DNA from: Noviherbaspirillum soli
GTDB taxonomy: Bacteria > Pseudomonadota > Gammaproteobacteria > Burkholderiales > Burkholderiaceae_D
NCBI RefSeq assembly: GCF_015352955.1
Contig: NZ_JACYOX010000036.1
Coordinates: 1-64,000 of the forward strand
DNA: 64,000 nucleotides
Reading direction: 5' to 3'
Program-made: the position numbers and the translations under genes
Shown: piece after piece, positions 18,989 to 30,075 of the stretch
How positions within the stretch are numbered: the first letter of the stretch is position 1
How the letters are laid out: each line of letters begins with the position of its first letter
Notes under the pieces: model-generated
Seen by the model: the letters and a program-made list of their open reading frames with translations, nothing else
What the model was told of the DNA's origin: nothing
Database searches by the model: none

Positions 18989-19162
18989 CTAGTGGTTGCG
19001 CTGCTGCTTCGCGCCGCCGCCGGCGCCCTCGCCCGTCGAGGCCTTGGTATGGCTGGCGCCGTCCTTGCCGCTCTGCTTGTGCTGATGCGCCTTGGACTCG
19101 GCTTCGGTGGGGGTGTTGGCTTTCTGCTGGCTGGTCTTGTCGTTGGTTTTATCACTGCTCAT
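18989..19162 (-). CDS. Small hydrophilic, probably disordered protein (57 aa)
   Basis: I recognise no family. The product starts MSSDKTNDKTSQQ and ends GGGAKQQRNH; it is rich in Lys, Gln, Ser, Thr, Gly and His, with no hydrophobic segment, cysteine or aromatic residue. A strong AAGGAG Shine-Dalgarno lies seven bases before the ATG, which is the main reason to believe it is translated. The composition resembles small stress-associated disordered proteins, but that is a guess. It is 92 bases downstream of glgP on the same strand, so it may be read from the glycogen operon. Confidence 0.68.
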   Translation of the reverse strand: MSSDKTNDKTSQQKANTPTEAESKAHQHKQSGKDGASHTKASTGEGAGGGAKQQRNH

Positions 19163-19254
19163 GCTGTGCTCCTTGCAACGGTTTCATGCCACATCGACAT
19201 AGCCGTCTGACAAGAAGGGCCGCCGAAAGATTCCGGCGGCGCGCAGGCATCGGC

Positions 19255-21705
<2,451 letters not shown>

Positions 21706-21985
21706 GGTTGGTCAGTATCAGCACGGAATGGAATGGCAGGCGATGGGCAGGATGGCATTGACCGCATCGGCGCCGGCTGCCGCCTTCTGCAACAGGGCAG
21801 GAAAATATCGTGAGCGGCTGGAAGGCTTTGCATCGTTGCCCAGGGATGCAAGCGTACACGAGGCGGGCCGGATAGCGCAGACGACAAGCGGCCGTGCGGT
21901 TGATTTACAACAACTTGTCAGCCTTGCATGCTAACAATTTGTCAATCCGGCCGCATGCCCATCCGGCCACACGCCGGCCATGCCG
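21706..21985. other. glgA-glgP intergenic region (280 bp)
   Basis: No convincing gene on either strand. The segment next to glgA (about 21890-21950) is AT-richer and contains a repeated ACAA(C/T)TTGTCA. It could hold a glgP promoter or a site reducing read-through from glgA, but I cannot assign one. Confidence 0.4.
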
Positions 21986-23452
21986 TCAGACCGGGACCGC
22001 CACCTGCTCATACAGCGCCAGGTACTGCCGGGCCGCCACGTCCCAGCTGAACTGCTGCCGCATCGCGCAGCGCTGCACCTGGGCCAGGTCGACGGGCCGG
22101 GCGAACAGGGCGAAGGCGCGCCGCATCGCCGCCTCATAGGCTTCCAGCGTGAAGCCATCGAAGGTGCAGCCGGTGGCGCGGTCTTCCGCCAGGTTTTCCA
22201 GGCTGCAGTCGACCACCGAGTCGGCCAGGCCGCCGACCCGGTGCACCAGCGGCAGCGTGCCATAGGCCAGGCCATACAGCTGGGTCAGGCCGCAGGGCTC
22301 GAAGCGGGACGGCACCAGGATCGCGTCGGCGCCGGCGATGAGCCGGTGCGACAGCGCCTCGTCGTAGCCGATCTTCACCGCGATGGCGGCCGGGTTCGCG
22401 CGCGCGGCATCGAGGAAGGCCGCTTCCATGCCGGGGTCGCCGCTGCCCAGCAGCGCCAGCTGGCCGCCGCGCGCAATCAGCGCCGGCAGGCCGGCCAGCA
22501 CCAGGTTCAGGCCTTTCTGTTCCGCCAGCCGGCTCACCACGCAGAACAGCGGCGCATCGGCGCGCTGCGCCAGGCCCAGCGCGGCCTGCAGTTCGCGCTT
22601 GCAGGCCGCCTTGCCCGACAGGTCGGCGGCATCGTAATTGGCCGGCAGCAGCCGGTCCGACACCGGGTTCCAGACGGCGGGGTCGACGCCATTCATGATG
22701 CCGTGCAGGTCATGCGCGCGCGACGCCAGCAGGCCGTCCATGCCGCAGCCCTGCTCCGGCCGCTGGATCTCGCGGGCATAGGTCGGGCTGACGGTGGTGA
22801 GCTTGTCGGCGTAATACAGCCCGGCCTTCATGAAGGACACCTGGCCGTGGTATTCCAGGCCGTACAGGTTGAAGAAATAATCCGGCAGGCCCAGCGCGCC
22901 GAAGGACCAGTCGCTGAAGATGCCCTGGTAGGCCAGGTTGTGCACGGTGTAGACGGTGCCGGCCAGGCGTCGCCCGGTCTGGTGCTCGCGCGCCTTCAGG
23001 TAGGCCATCGCCAGGCCGGCATGCCAGTCATGCGCATGCACCACCTGCGGCTGCCACCAGCTGTCGCCGCCTTCGGCCAGCCAGGCCGCGACCCGGCCCA
23101 AGAGCGCGAAGCGGCGGTCATTGTCGGGATAGTCCCTGCCTTCGCTGTCGTAGTACGGATTGCCGGGCCGGTCGTAGAACTGGGGCGCGTCGATCACATA
23201 CACCATCACCGCGCTGCCCGGCAGCAGGCCGCAGTACAGCCGCACCGTTTCCGGGCCGAAGCGGCCCGACAGGTCGGTGACCAGCTGCTGCTCGACGATG
23301 CCATCGCGCAGCGCCGGAAAGCCCGGCACCAGCACCCGGGTATCGCAGCCCAGCAGCGCCAGCGCCGGCGGCAGCGCGCCGGTGACATCGGCCAGGCCGC
23401 CGGTCTTGAGCAGCGGATAAAGCTCGGCGCAGACCTGCAGTACCCGCATCAT
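21986..23452 (-). CDS. glgA: Glycogen synthase (ADP-glucose)
   Basis: A 488-residue GT5 glycosyltransferase that extends alpha-1,4-glucan from ADP-glucose. KTGGLAD near residue 16 is the ADP-glucose-binding motif; VHAHDWHAG and [15 protein letters not shown] (catalytic Glu region) are conserved. Its start overlaps the glgC stop as ATGATG, so the two are probably translationally coupled. No glgB or glgX lies in the window. Confidence 0.96.
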   Translation of the reverse strand: MMRVLQVCAELYPLLKTGGLADVTGALPPALALLGCDTRVLVPGFPALRDGIVEQQLVTDLSGRFGPETVRLYCGLLPGSAVMVYVIDAPQFYDRPGNPYYDSEGRDYPDNDRRFALLGRVAAWLAEGGDSWWQPQVVHAHDWHAGLAMAYLKAREHQTGRRLAGTVYTVHNLAYQGIFSDWSFGALGLPDYFFNLYGLEYHGQVSFMKAGLYYADKLTTVSPTYAREIQRPEQGCGMDGLLASRAHDLHGIMNGVDPAVWNPVSDRLLPANYDAADLSGKAACKRELQAALGLAQRADAPLFCVVSRLAEQKGLNLVLAGLPALIARGGQLALLGSGDPGMEAAFLDAARANPAAIAVKIGYDEALSHRLIAGADAILVPSRFEPCGLTQLYGLAYGTLPLVHRVGGLADSVVDCSLENLAEDRATGCTFDGFTLEAYEAAMRRAFALFARPVDLAQVQRCAMRQQFSWDVAARQYLALYEQVAVPV

Positions 23453-24732
23453 GCGGCCGGAGCGGCGCCGCCCTGCCCCAGCATGTCGGCGGTGACCAGC
23501 ACCACGCCGTCCTCGGTGCGGAAATAGCGCTGTGCATCCTGCTCCGGATCTTCGCCGATCACGGTGCCGTCCTCGATGTTGCAGCCGCGGTCGATCACCA
23601 CCTTGGTCAGCCGGCAGTTCTTGCCTATCCTGGTCTGCGGCAGGATCACCGCCTGGTTGATCACGCAGTGGGTATCGACCGTGACGCTGGAGAACAGCAC
23701 CGCCTGGTTGATGTCCGAGCCGCTGACGATGCAGCCGCCGGAGACCAGGGTATTGACCGCCTTGCCGGGCACGCCGTTTTCATCGGGCAGGAACTTGGCC
23801 GGCGGCAGCTGCTCCTGGAAGGTCCAGATCGGCCAGTCGCGGTCGTACAGGTCCAGTTCCGGCTTGTCGGTGGCGAGGTCGAGGTTGGCCGACCAGAACG
23901 CGTCCACGGTGCCGACATCGCGCCAGTAGGCGATGTGCTCGGCGCTTTCCGTCGGCGGGATGCTGGACATGCTGAACGGATGCGCGGTGGCGCTGCCGTC
24001 GCGCACCACCTTGGGGATGATGTCCTTGCCGAAGTCGTGGTTGGAGGAAGGGTCCTTCAGGTCGTCTTCCAGCAGCCGGTACAGGTAGTCGGCATTGAAC
24101 ACATAGATGCCCATGCTGGCCAGCGCGATGTCCGGGTTGTTGGGCATGCCGGGCGGCTGCGCCGGCTTCTCGACGAAGTCGACCACGCGCCGGTTGGTGT
24201 CGATGGCCATCACGCCGAAGGCGGTGGCTTCCATGCGCGGCACCTCGATGCAGCCGACCGTGCAGCCCGAGCCGCGTTCGACGTGGTCCAGGAGCATCAG
24301 CGAGTAGTCCATCTTGTAGATATGGTCGCCGGCCAGCACCACCACGTATTCCGGGGCATAGCCGCGGATGATGTCGAGGTTCTGGTAGACCGCGTCGGCG
24401 GTGCCGCGGTACCAGTGGGTTTCGCTGACGCGCTGCTGGGCCGGCAGCAGGTCGATGAACTCGTTCATTTCCGGCCGCAGGAAGCTCCAGCCGCGCTGCA
24501 GGTGGCGCAGCAGCGAATGCGACTTGTACTGCGTCACCACGCCGATGCGGCGTATGCCCGAGTTCAGGCAGTTCGACAGCGCGAAGTCGATGATGCGGAA
24601 CTTGCCGCCGAAATACACCGCCGGCTTGGCGCGCTTGTCCGTCAGACGCTCCAGCCGCGACCCGCGGCCCCCGGCCAGCACCAGCGCCATGGTGCGCTTG
24701 GGCAGTTGCCGCGAGACCAGAAGTTTGTCCAT
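23449..24732 (-). CDS. glgC: Glucose-1-phosphate adenylyltransferase
   Basis: A 427-residue ADP-glucose pyrophosphorylase, the committed step of glycogen synthesis. [20 protein letters not shown] is the nucleotide-binding and allosteric N-terminal motif, GTADAVYQN and [13 protein letters not shown] form the active site, and a left-handed beta-helix ends the protein. I chose the ATG at 24732 (MDKLLVSRQ) over one four codons upstream because it agrees better with the family. It heads glgC-glgA-glgP. Confidence 0.95.
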   Translation of the reverse strand: MDKLLVSRQLPKRTMALVLAGGRGSRLERLTDKRAKPAVYFGGKFRIIDFALSNCLNSGIRRIGVVTQYKSHSLLRHLQRGWSFLRPEMNEFIDLLPAQQRVSETHWYRGTADAVYQNLDIIRGYAPEYVVVLAGDHIYKMDYSLMLLDHVERGSGCTVGCIEVPRMEATAFGVMAIDTNRRVVDFVEKPAQPPGMPNNPDIALASMGIYVFNADYLYRLLEDDLKDPSSNHDFGKDIIPKVVRDGSATAHPFSMSSIPPTESAEHIAYWRDVGTVDAFWSANLDLATDKPELDLYDRDWPIWTFQEQLPPAKFLPDENGVPGKAVNTLVSGGCIVSGSDINQAVLFSSVTVDTHCVINQAVILPQTRIGKNCRLTKVVIDRGCNIEDGTVIGEDPEQDAQRYFRTEDGVVLVTADMLGQGGAAPAA

Positions 24733-25065
24733 TGATCGTCTCATTTGTCGTGTCTTTTTGATGGTTGGGTGTGGCGGGGAGTAGCATGCCTGCCGTCCGG
24801 CGTCACCTGGGAAACGGGTTTTTTGTCAAAACTATCTCTCAATCGCCGGCCGCCAGTATTGTTTCTGCGCTAGGACTCTGCGCGGCGGCAGCCGCCCCTT
24901 CTGCCGCCGCGCAGATCCGTCCCTATCAGGAAAAACCTGCACCGTCAGCCGCGCGCACCTTGATAGAATTGGCCGCCGTGCGCAAGTTCCATGCAATTAT
25001 CATACCTTTGAGCAAGGTTTGCTCCGGTTCTGTTTTCGCCCCATCCACCACGCTTTCCGCCAGCC
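24733..25065. other. Divergent glgC-thiD intergenic region (333 bp)
   Basis: Holds the inverted repeat at 24877-24915 and presumably both promoters. TTGATAGAATT near 24960 and TATCAT near 24998 are weak promoter-like pieces. There is no THI box here, unlike thiC. A plus-strand frame is open through much of it into the thiD region but has no ribosome-binding site or recognisable domain. Confidence 0.5.
24877..24915. repeat. 15-bp inverted repeat between glgC and thiD
   Basis: Arms 24877-24891 and 24901-24915 (core CTGCGCGGCGGCAG / CTGCCGCCGCGCAG) pair perfectly around a 9-base loop. It lies in the divergent glgC-thiD region, where a terminator is not expected, and no T-run follows. Confidence 0.75.
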
Positions 25066-25917
25066 ATGTCCATGTCCGTTTTTCCCGCGCCATCGCAGCG
25101 CTACGTTCGCCTCCTGACCATCGCCGGCTCCGACAGCGGCGGCGGGGCCGGCATCCAGGCCGACCTGAAAACCTTTGCAGCGCTCGGCTGCTATGGCATG
25201 AGCGCCATTACCGCGATCACGGCCCAGAACACCTTGGGCGTCACCGCCATCCAGCCTTTGCCCGCCGCGCTGCTGACCCAGCAGATCGACGCAGTTGCCA
25301 TCGATATCGGCGTGGACGCGATCAAGATCGGCATGCTGCACGACCCCGAAGTGGTGCTGGCGGTGGCGGCGGCAATCCGCCGCCATGGCTGGACCAGGGT
25401 AGTGCTGGACCCGGTGATGGTGGCCACCAGCGGAGACGCGCTGATCGCCCGCGAGACGGTGGCGGTGCTGGTGCGCGAACTGTTCCCGCTGGCCACGGTG
25501 GTGACGCCGAACCTGGATGAAGCCGCCCTGCTGCTGGGCCGGCCGGTGACGCGGGAAGCCGACCTGGCACAGGCAGCGTCCGACCTGCTGGCGCTGGGCG
25601 CGCCGGCCATGCTGCTCAAGGGCGGCCACCTGGCCGGCGAGGAACTGGTCGACCTGCTGCTGGAAGCCGGCCAAGCGCCGCAGCGCCATGCCAGCGCGCG
25701 CATTGCCAGCCGCAATACCCATGGCACCGGCTGCACGCTGTCGTCGGCGATCGCCTGTTACCTGGCGATGGGGCATGCGCTGGCGGAAGCGGTGCGGCTG
25801 GCGCGGGCCTATGTGGTCGAGGCGATCCGGCACGGGGCGGATGTGCAGGTCGGCGGCGGGCATGGGCCGTTGAACCATGGGTTTGCGCCGGTGGCTTTGT
25901 ACAAATCGCCAGGCTGA
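25066..25917 (+). CDS. thiD: Hydroxymethylpyrimidine / phosphomethylpyrimidine kinase
   Basis: A 283-residue ribokinase-fold enzyme that phosphorylates HMP and HMP-P for thiamine synthesis, acting after ThiC. TIAGSDSGGGAGIQADLKTF near the N terminus and NTHGTGCTLSSAIA (anion hole and catalytic region) are diagnostic; VLDPVMVATSGD is also conserved. Two ATGs begin the frame (MSMS); the first is used. Length is slightly above the family norm. Confidence 0.95.
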   Translation: MSMSVFPAPSQRYVRLLTIAGSDSGGGAGIQADLKTFAALGCYGMSAITAITAQNTLGVTAIQPLPAALLTQQIDAVAIDIGVDAIKIGMLHDPEVVLAVAAAIRRHGWTRVVLDPVMVATSGDALIARETVAVLVRELFPLATVVTPNLDEAALLLGRPVTREADLAQAASDLLALGAPAMLLKGGHLAGEELVDLLLEAGQAPQRHASARIASRNTHGTGCTLSSAIACYLAMGHALAEAVRLARAYVVEAIRHGADVQVGGGHGPLNHGFAPVALYKSPG

Positions 25918-25929
25918 TTTGATGGCGGC

Positions 25930-26544
25930 TTACCAGCCGGCGCGCAAGCCATGAGGCGCATTCAGGTAAAGGAAAAGCGCCGCATTGATCAGGACCGTGA
26001 TCCGGAAGGCGCAGCGGAATGACTGCTTGCTCGATTTATGGCGCAGCCGCTGCTGCGCCACGATCGCGCCCGGCCAGCCGCCGCACAGGCCAAGCAACAG
26101 AAGCGTGCTTTCCGGAGTGCGCCAGGCATGCGCGGCGGCAGCCTGCTTGTCGTGGCGATAGACAAGATAGGTGACCAGGCTGGCAATGACGTACCAGCCA
26201 AGCACCCAGCGCGGAACGTGCCATGGCATCGCAACTGCCAGGAAAACGCATGAGAACAGCAGGATCGCGAAATAGCTTGCCGCGCCCCATTTGGCTGGCC
26301 CGTCCGATCGTCCGGGACGTGGCCGGCTCACCGCTTTCCTGATGAGCTCGACGTTGTGAGCCCGCTTCCTTCCCTGCGCATTGACTTGCACTTCGAAGCT
26401 GAATCTTTGTCCGCACTGAGGACGAGGCGTGCCTGGCCGGCATCCTCTGGCATGGACAAAAATCCGATCGCCACCTTGATCGGGGACGATAAAGCCAAAG
26501 CCTCTTTCATCATTCCAGTCGCAGAGTATCCCGGTAAAGCGCAT
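25930..26544 (-). CDS. Cold-shock domain plus DUF1294 membrane protein
   Basis: A 204-residue fusion. Residues 1-70 resemble a cold-shock nucleic-acid-binding domain (GFGFIVPD, DRIFVHARG). Residues 85-200 are a DUF1294-type membrane domain with about three or four helices, including YVIASLVTYLVYRHDKQAA and LGLCGGWPGAIVAQ, and the terminal RHKSSKQSFR. The fused architecture is widespread in proteobacteria, but the function is unknown. The gene is convergent with thiD, 12 bases apart. Confidence 0.9.
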   Translation of the reverse strand: MRFTGILCDWNDERGFGFIVPDQGGDRIFVHARGCRPGTPRPQCGQRFSFEVQVNAQGRKRAHNVELIRKAVSRPRPGRSDGPAKWGAASYFAILLFSCVFLAVAMPWHVPRWVLGWYVIASLVTYLVYRHDKQAAAAHAWRTPESTLLLLGLCGGWPGAIVAQQRLRHKSSKQSFRCAFRITVLINAALFLYLNAPHGLRAGW

Positions 26545-27406
26545 CGGTTTTTATCGTCAGGATTCAACAGCCTCCCGCACCGGGAAGCAGACAGGTCGCA
26601 GCCACGGTCGGCTGCATCGGCATGAACGGGTTGGATTATATCAAGGCAATATTTCTTTTAAGAATCTATACGGGTGATGAAAAGCATCACCGCGAGACGA
26701 TCCGTTCCTGCCAGCGCGACTTTATCTTCGACCTTCCGTCGCGCAGCCTGGCTGCCGCGACTGCGTGTTGCCATCCGGCTGCGATCATCAGCCACGGCTT
26801 AAGCGCGACAAAAGCCGATAAAAGGATATTTGTTCGGTTTTTTTCTACATAACTGACGCCATCGCCTTGCTGCCGAAGACTGATTCCATGTCGCACTGCG
26901 CATGGTTGGTCCAAAACAGTTCGAGAACCCTTTTAGCCTTTTTAGCCTTTTTAGCCTTTTTAGCCTTTTTAGCCTTTTTAGCCTTTTTAGCCTTTTTAGC
27001 CTTTTTAGCCTTGAGAATCTCTGCTGGCAATTTCCTGGCGAAGCTTGAGGAACTGCAAATTCTGCCGTGGGCAGACTTCTACATTGGTTTCCTTATTAAT
27101 TGCGACGAACGCACAATTATTCGCCAAATGACCAAGAATCGAGGTTTGTCGTTCAAACAGCGCCGGCCGATATGCCAGGCAAGTCTCCCTCCCACCGTGG
27201 CGCATCCAGATCGCCCTGCAGGAGTACCAACCGATGATGACTGCTGACATGCAGCGGCGTTACACGACATCGGAAGGAAAACTGACTGCTCATGCTGGAG
27301 TGGCAGGCCATGCGGCCCTTCGTCCGAATCAGGGGAAAACCCGCTTGCAACGCCGTCCGGCGCAGTCCGCTGGCATGACGCCTGCCACCCCGCGGCCCAC
27401 TGCGCC
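26545..27406. other. Gene-poor, AT-richer region (862 bp)
   Basis: No convincing gene. It contains a GGTGATG/CATCACC hairpin at 26673-26691 and a 9-bp microsatellite at 26931-27010. Frames open across the microsatellite on both strands (26867-27247 plus, 26845-27030 minus) have repetitive translations, no recognised domain and no good ribosome-binding site. GC content is visibly below that of the neighbours, suggesting foreign or decayed DNA. The segment 27030-27250 may be a gene remnant, but I could not identify it. Confidence 0.55.
26931..27010. repeat. Microsatellite, about nine copies of TTTTTAGCC
   Basis: Eight perfect 9-bp units (26939-27010) preceded by one 8-bp unit lacking a T (26931-26938). 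Because the unit is three codons long, copy-number change would not shift frame; it would encode Leu-Ala-Phe repeats on plus or Ala-Lys-Lys repeats on minus. Such tracts are prone to replication slippage. Confidence 0.98.
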
Positions 27407-28003
27407 ATGAAGTCACGCGACCCATGGATCGTGCTGTTCGCCGGCCCGATGCTGGATGCGCCGCTCTGCGCGCGGGAACGCTTCCCGGCCGACATGGCGC
27501 CGCTGGCGACCGCCGAGATCGCGCTGCGCCTGGCGCTGCTGGATGCCGGTCCGGGCGACCTGGCGCTGTGCGATGGCGCCTGCGGCGGCAGCCTGCTGTT
27601 TGCCGAAGCGGCGCTGGCGCGCGGCATGCGGCTGGAGCTGCGCCTGCCGTTCGACGAAAAGCGCTTCATGCGCGAGGCGGTCGCCTTCGCTGGCCAGCAT
27701 TGGCTGTCGCGCTACCTGCGCATCCGTGGTCATCCAAGGACCGTGGCGTACTGCCTGCCCGAGCAGGCCGTGCCGGCCGGCAGCGACCCTTTCGCCGAGG
27801 CCGGACAGTGGCAGCTCAATGCCGCGCTGTCGCATGGCAGCGACCGGGTATGGCTGATGACGCTGTCGGAGCACCCGAACGCTTTCGACGCTGGAGGCGG
27901 TACCGCGCAATTGATGGAGGCGATGCATCGCTATACTGGGCAGGTCATCACCATCGATGCCGCCCGTTTGCTGCGCAAGACCAGGGAACGCCGGCGCAAT
28001 TGA
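27407..28003 (+). CDS. SLOG-like (Rossmann nucleotide-binding) protein next to a TIR gene
   Basis: A 198-residue protein without a named family that I can cite. VLFAGPMLDAP near the N terminus and DLALCDGACGGSLLFAEAALARG (about 51-73) resemble the glycine-rich ligand loop of SLOG/DprA-like Rossmann domains, in which a GxxGxD/S-type loop precedes a helix. RLELRLPFDEKRF follows as the next strand. SLOG domains bind nucleotide-derived signals and often work with TIR or SIR2 effectors. A TIR gene follows 134 bases downstream on the same strand. No clear Shine-Dalgarno precedes the ATG. The family call is by eye. Confidence 0.6.
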   Translation: MKSRDPWIVLFAGPMLDAPLCARERFPADMAPLATAEIALRLALLDAGPGDLALCDGACGGSLLFAEAALARGMRLELRLPFDEKRFMREAVAFAGQHWLSRYLRIRGHPRTVAYCLPEQAVPAGSDPFAEAGQWQLNAALSHGSDRVWLMTLSEHPNAFDAGGGTAQLMEAMHRYTGQVITIDAARLLRKTRERRRN

Positions 28004-28137
28004 GAAGGCGCTGACGCAATCAGCGCGGCGCTTTCCGGCCAGGCGTGCCGGCGCAGTCAATGCGCGCAGTCCGGCAAGCAGGCGCAACCACGCCAGAGAC
28101 ATTCCGTCAGGCGTTCTACATCGACACGGAGCCTGCC

Positions 28138-28752
28138 ATGCCCGACGTTTTTCTGAGTTATGCCGAACAGGACAGCGATACCGCGCGCCGCGTCGCCAGC
28201 CTGCTGCAGGCGCAGGGCTGGAGCGTGCGCTGGGAACACGCGACGGCCGACGATGCCGAAGCGCGCTGCATGGTGGTGCTGTGGTCGCGCCACTCGGTCA
28301 ACAGCGACCAGGTCGCCGCGCAGGCCGAGCAGGGGCGGGCCCGGCACGCGCTGGTGCCGGTGCTGCTGGAACAGGTGACGCCGCCGCCCGGCCTGCGCAG
28401 CATCCAGGCAGCCGACCTGTCCGGCTGGGATGGCGCGGCCGATGCGCCCGGCGCGCGCCAGCTGGTGGCCGACCTGGCCGGGCTGCTGGGCCAGCCGCTG
28501 CCGTCGGGCCGGGTGATCCTGCCGCCGGTGAAGGTGGCGCCGCGCCTGCATCCGGCCTGGCTGATCCTGGTGGCGCTCGGCCTGCTGCTGGCCGCCGGCC
28601 TGGGCGCCATCACGCTGTGGCGCAATGCGCCGCCGGCGCGTCCGGCCGCCGCTGCCGCGCCCCTGCTCTATGCCGCCAGCAGCGCCGCCAGCGGCGCGGT
28701 CCAGCCGACGATGCCGCCCTGGGCGCGGATCATGGCCAGCGTCGCTTCGTGA
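28138..28752 (+). CDS. TIR-domain protein with C-terminal transmembrane helix, possibly 3'-truncated
   Basis: The 204-residue product starts [23 protein letters not shown], a clear TIR/TIR_2 opening, and continues with [13 protein letters not shown] single membrane helix spans about 138-162. GGAG lies seven bases before the ATG at 28138; the open frame begins earlier at 28045. Where active TIR NADases usually have Trp and a catalytic Glu after the SRxSVxS motif, this protein reads DQVAAQ, so activity is doubtful. The last 28 residues are encoded antisense to the 3' end of the convergent hydrolase gene, which suggests the original tail was lost and translation runs on to a chance stop. Confidence 0.78.
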   Translation: MPDVFLSYAEQDSDTARRVASLLQAQGWSVRWEHATADDAEARCMVVLWSRHSVNSDQVAAQAEQGRARHALVPVLLEQVTPPPGLRSIQAADLSGWDGAADAPGARQLVADLAGLLGQPLPSGRVILPPVKVAPRLHPAWLILVALGLLLAAGLGAITLWRNAPPARPAAAAAPLLYAASSAASGAVQPTMPPWARIMASVAS

Positions 28753-29339
28753 AAGGCCGGGAAGTAGCTGGCCGCAGCATCTTCCACCAGCAGGCATTCG
28801 TAGCCGCGGTCATTGGCTTCGCGCATGGTGGTCTGCACGCAGACTTCGGTGGTCACGCCGGCCAGCAGCAGATGGCTGATGCCGCGCTCGCGCAGCATCG
28901 CGTCCAGCCCGGTGGCGTAAAAGGCGCCCTTGCCGGGCTTGTCGATCACCAGCTCGCTCTCCAGCGGCGCCACCTCGGGCAGGATCTGGTTGCCCGGCTC
29001 GCCGCGCACCAGGATGCGGCCCATCGGCCCGGCGTCGCCGATGCGCAGCGCGGCATTGCCGCGCTGGCGCTTGGCCGGCGGACAGTCCGACAGGTCGGGC
29101 AGATGCGATTCCCTGGTATGCACCACCAGCAGGCCCAGCGCGCGCGCATGGGCCAGCAGCGCCGCCACCCTGGGCACGATGGATGACAGCGTGCCCACGT
29201 CGTTGCCCAGCGCCGCGCCGAAGCCGCCGGGCTCGATGAAGTCGCGCTGCATGTCGATGACGACCAGCGCGGTGCGCTCCGGCGCATAGCGGTAGGCATA
29301 AGGCGCGGCATCGACCTCGCGTTCACGGCTTGCACTCAT
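28668..29339 (-). CDS. Isochorismatase-like cysteine hydrolase, biuret hydrolase type
   Basis: A 223-residue amidohydrolase of the isochorismatase-like superfamily. The presumed triad is D29 (VVIDMQRDF), K134 (IDKPGKGAF) and C167 ([11 protein letters not shown]). [20 protein letters not shown] and [19 protein letters not shown] closely follow biuret hydrolase (BiuH) as I recall it. Biuret hydrolysis yields allophanate and ammonia. GGAGGA lies six bases before the ATG. It is last in the minus-strand set after an AtzG/AtzE-like pair and a GntR regulator, a setting that fits the biuret/cyanurate route, but atzD and atzF are absent here. Related ureide substrates remain possible. Confidence 0.82.
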   Translation of the reverse strand: MSASREREVDAAPYAYRYAPERTALVVIDMQRDFIEPGGFGAALGNDVGTLSSIVPRVAALLAHARALGLLVVHTRESHLPDLSDCPPAKRQRGNAALRIGDAGPMGRILVRGEPGNQILPEVAPLESELVIDKPGKGAFYATGLDAMLRERGISHLLLAGVTTEVCVQTTMREANDRGYECLLVEDAAASYFPAFHEATLAMIRAQGGIVGWTAPLAALLAA

Positions 29340-29358
29340 CGCTTCCTCCATGAAATTG

Positions 29359-30075
29359 TCAGCGGCGCTGGTCGCGCGCGGTGTAGAGCCGGTGCAGCGT
29401 GATGTTGCGCACCTTGGTCTTGCTGGCCTCGACATGCGCCCGCAGCAGCGCGACGGCCTGGTCCGGCTGCCGCGCCAGGATGGCGCGCAGGATGGCGCCA
29501 TGCTCGTCATAGGTGCAGGCCACGCGGCCGGCGCTGGAAAAGTCGAGCCGGCGCAGGATGCGGATGCGCTCGGTGACGTCGCCGTGCACCCGCGCCATTT
29601 CCGGGTTGCCGGCCGCGCCCACCAGCGCAGTGTGAAAGGCTTCATCCATCTCCGCCACGCGCTGGCCGTCGTCCAGGCGCTCGCCCTGCGGCGCCAGCCA
29701 GAAGTCCCGCAGCGTGCCGAGCGCGTCATGCGCGGCATCGCTTTCGCACAGGCGGCGCACCGCCGCCGTTTCCAGCACCAGCCGCAGGTCGTACAGATGA
29801 TCGAACTGCTCGAAGTCCAGCAGGCTGACCGACCAGCCGCTCCTGGCATCCATGTCCAGGTAGCCTTCCCGCTGCAGCCGCGCCAGCGCCTGCCGCAGCG
29901 GCGTGCGCGACATGCCGAGCCGGGTCGCCATCGCGGTTTCGGAAAAGCGCTCGCCCGGCAGCAGGCGAAACGCAAACAGCTCGTCCTTCAGCCGCAGGTA
30001 GGCCGCATCGCCCAGCGTGGCCGGGCTGTCGTTGGCGGCGCTTGCCGGCGCCTGGCGCCATGCCTGCGCAGGCAT
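29359..30075 (-). CDS. GntR family regulator (FadR subfamily)
   Basis: A 238-residue repressor-type regulator. The N-terminal winged helix (about 22-90) contains [33 protein letters not shown], and an all-helical FCD ligand domain follows with [14 protein letters not shown] and conserved histidines ([17 protein letters not shown]). Its ATG shares a base with the stop codon of the AtzE-like gene (TGATG), so it belongs to the amide-hydrolase operon and probably regulates it. A candidate operator is the palindrome at 34418-34427. Confidence 0.92.
   Translation of the reverse strand: MPAQAWRQAPASAANDSPATLGDAAYLRLKDELFAFRLLPGERFSETAMATRLGMSRTPLRQALARLQREGYLDMDARSGWSVSLLDFEQFDHLYDLRLVLETAAVRRLCESDAAHDALGTLRDFWLAPQGERLDDGQRVAEMDEAFHTALVGAAGNPEMARVHGDVTERIRILRRLDFSSAGRVACTYDEHGAILRAILARQPDQAVALLRAHVEASKTKVRNITLHRLYTARDQRR

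Noticed and set aside
18536-19210. Plus-strand frame with hydrophobic segments across 18900-19200
   Set aside because: It is antisense to the Bug gene start and to the small ORF at 18989-19162, which has the better ribosome-binding site.
24765-25520. Signal-peptide-like open frame before thiD
   Set aside because: It overlaps thiD out of frame, lacks a ribosome-binding site, and its Ala-rich part is the inverted repeat at 24877-24915.
26845-27030. Minus-strand frame with Ala-Lys-Lys repeats as a histone-like tail
   Set aside because: It would start at TTG, its basic part is just the microsatellite read in reverse, and it has no partner domain.
26867-27247. Plus-strand frame with Leu-Ala-Phe repeats as a membrane protein
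   Set aside because: The hydrophobic tract comes only from the microsatellite; no Shine-Dalgarno or recognisable flanking domain, so it is kept as a repeat, not a gene.
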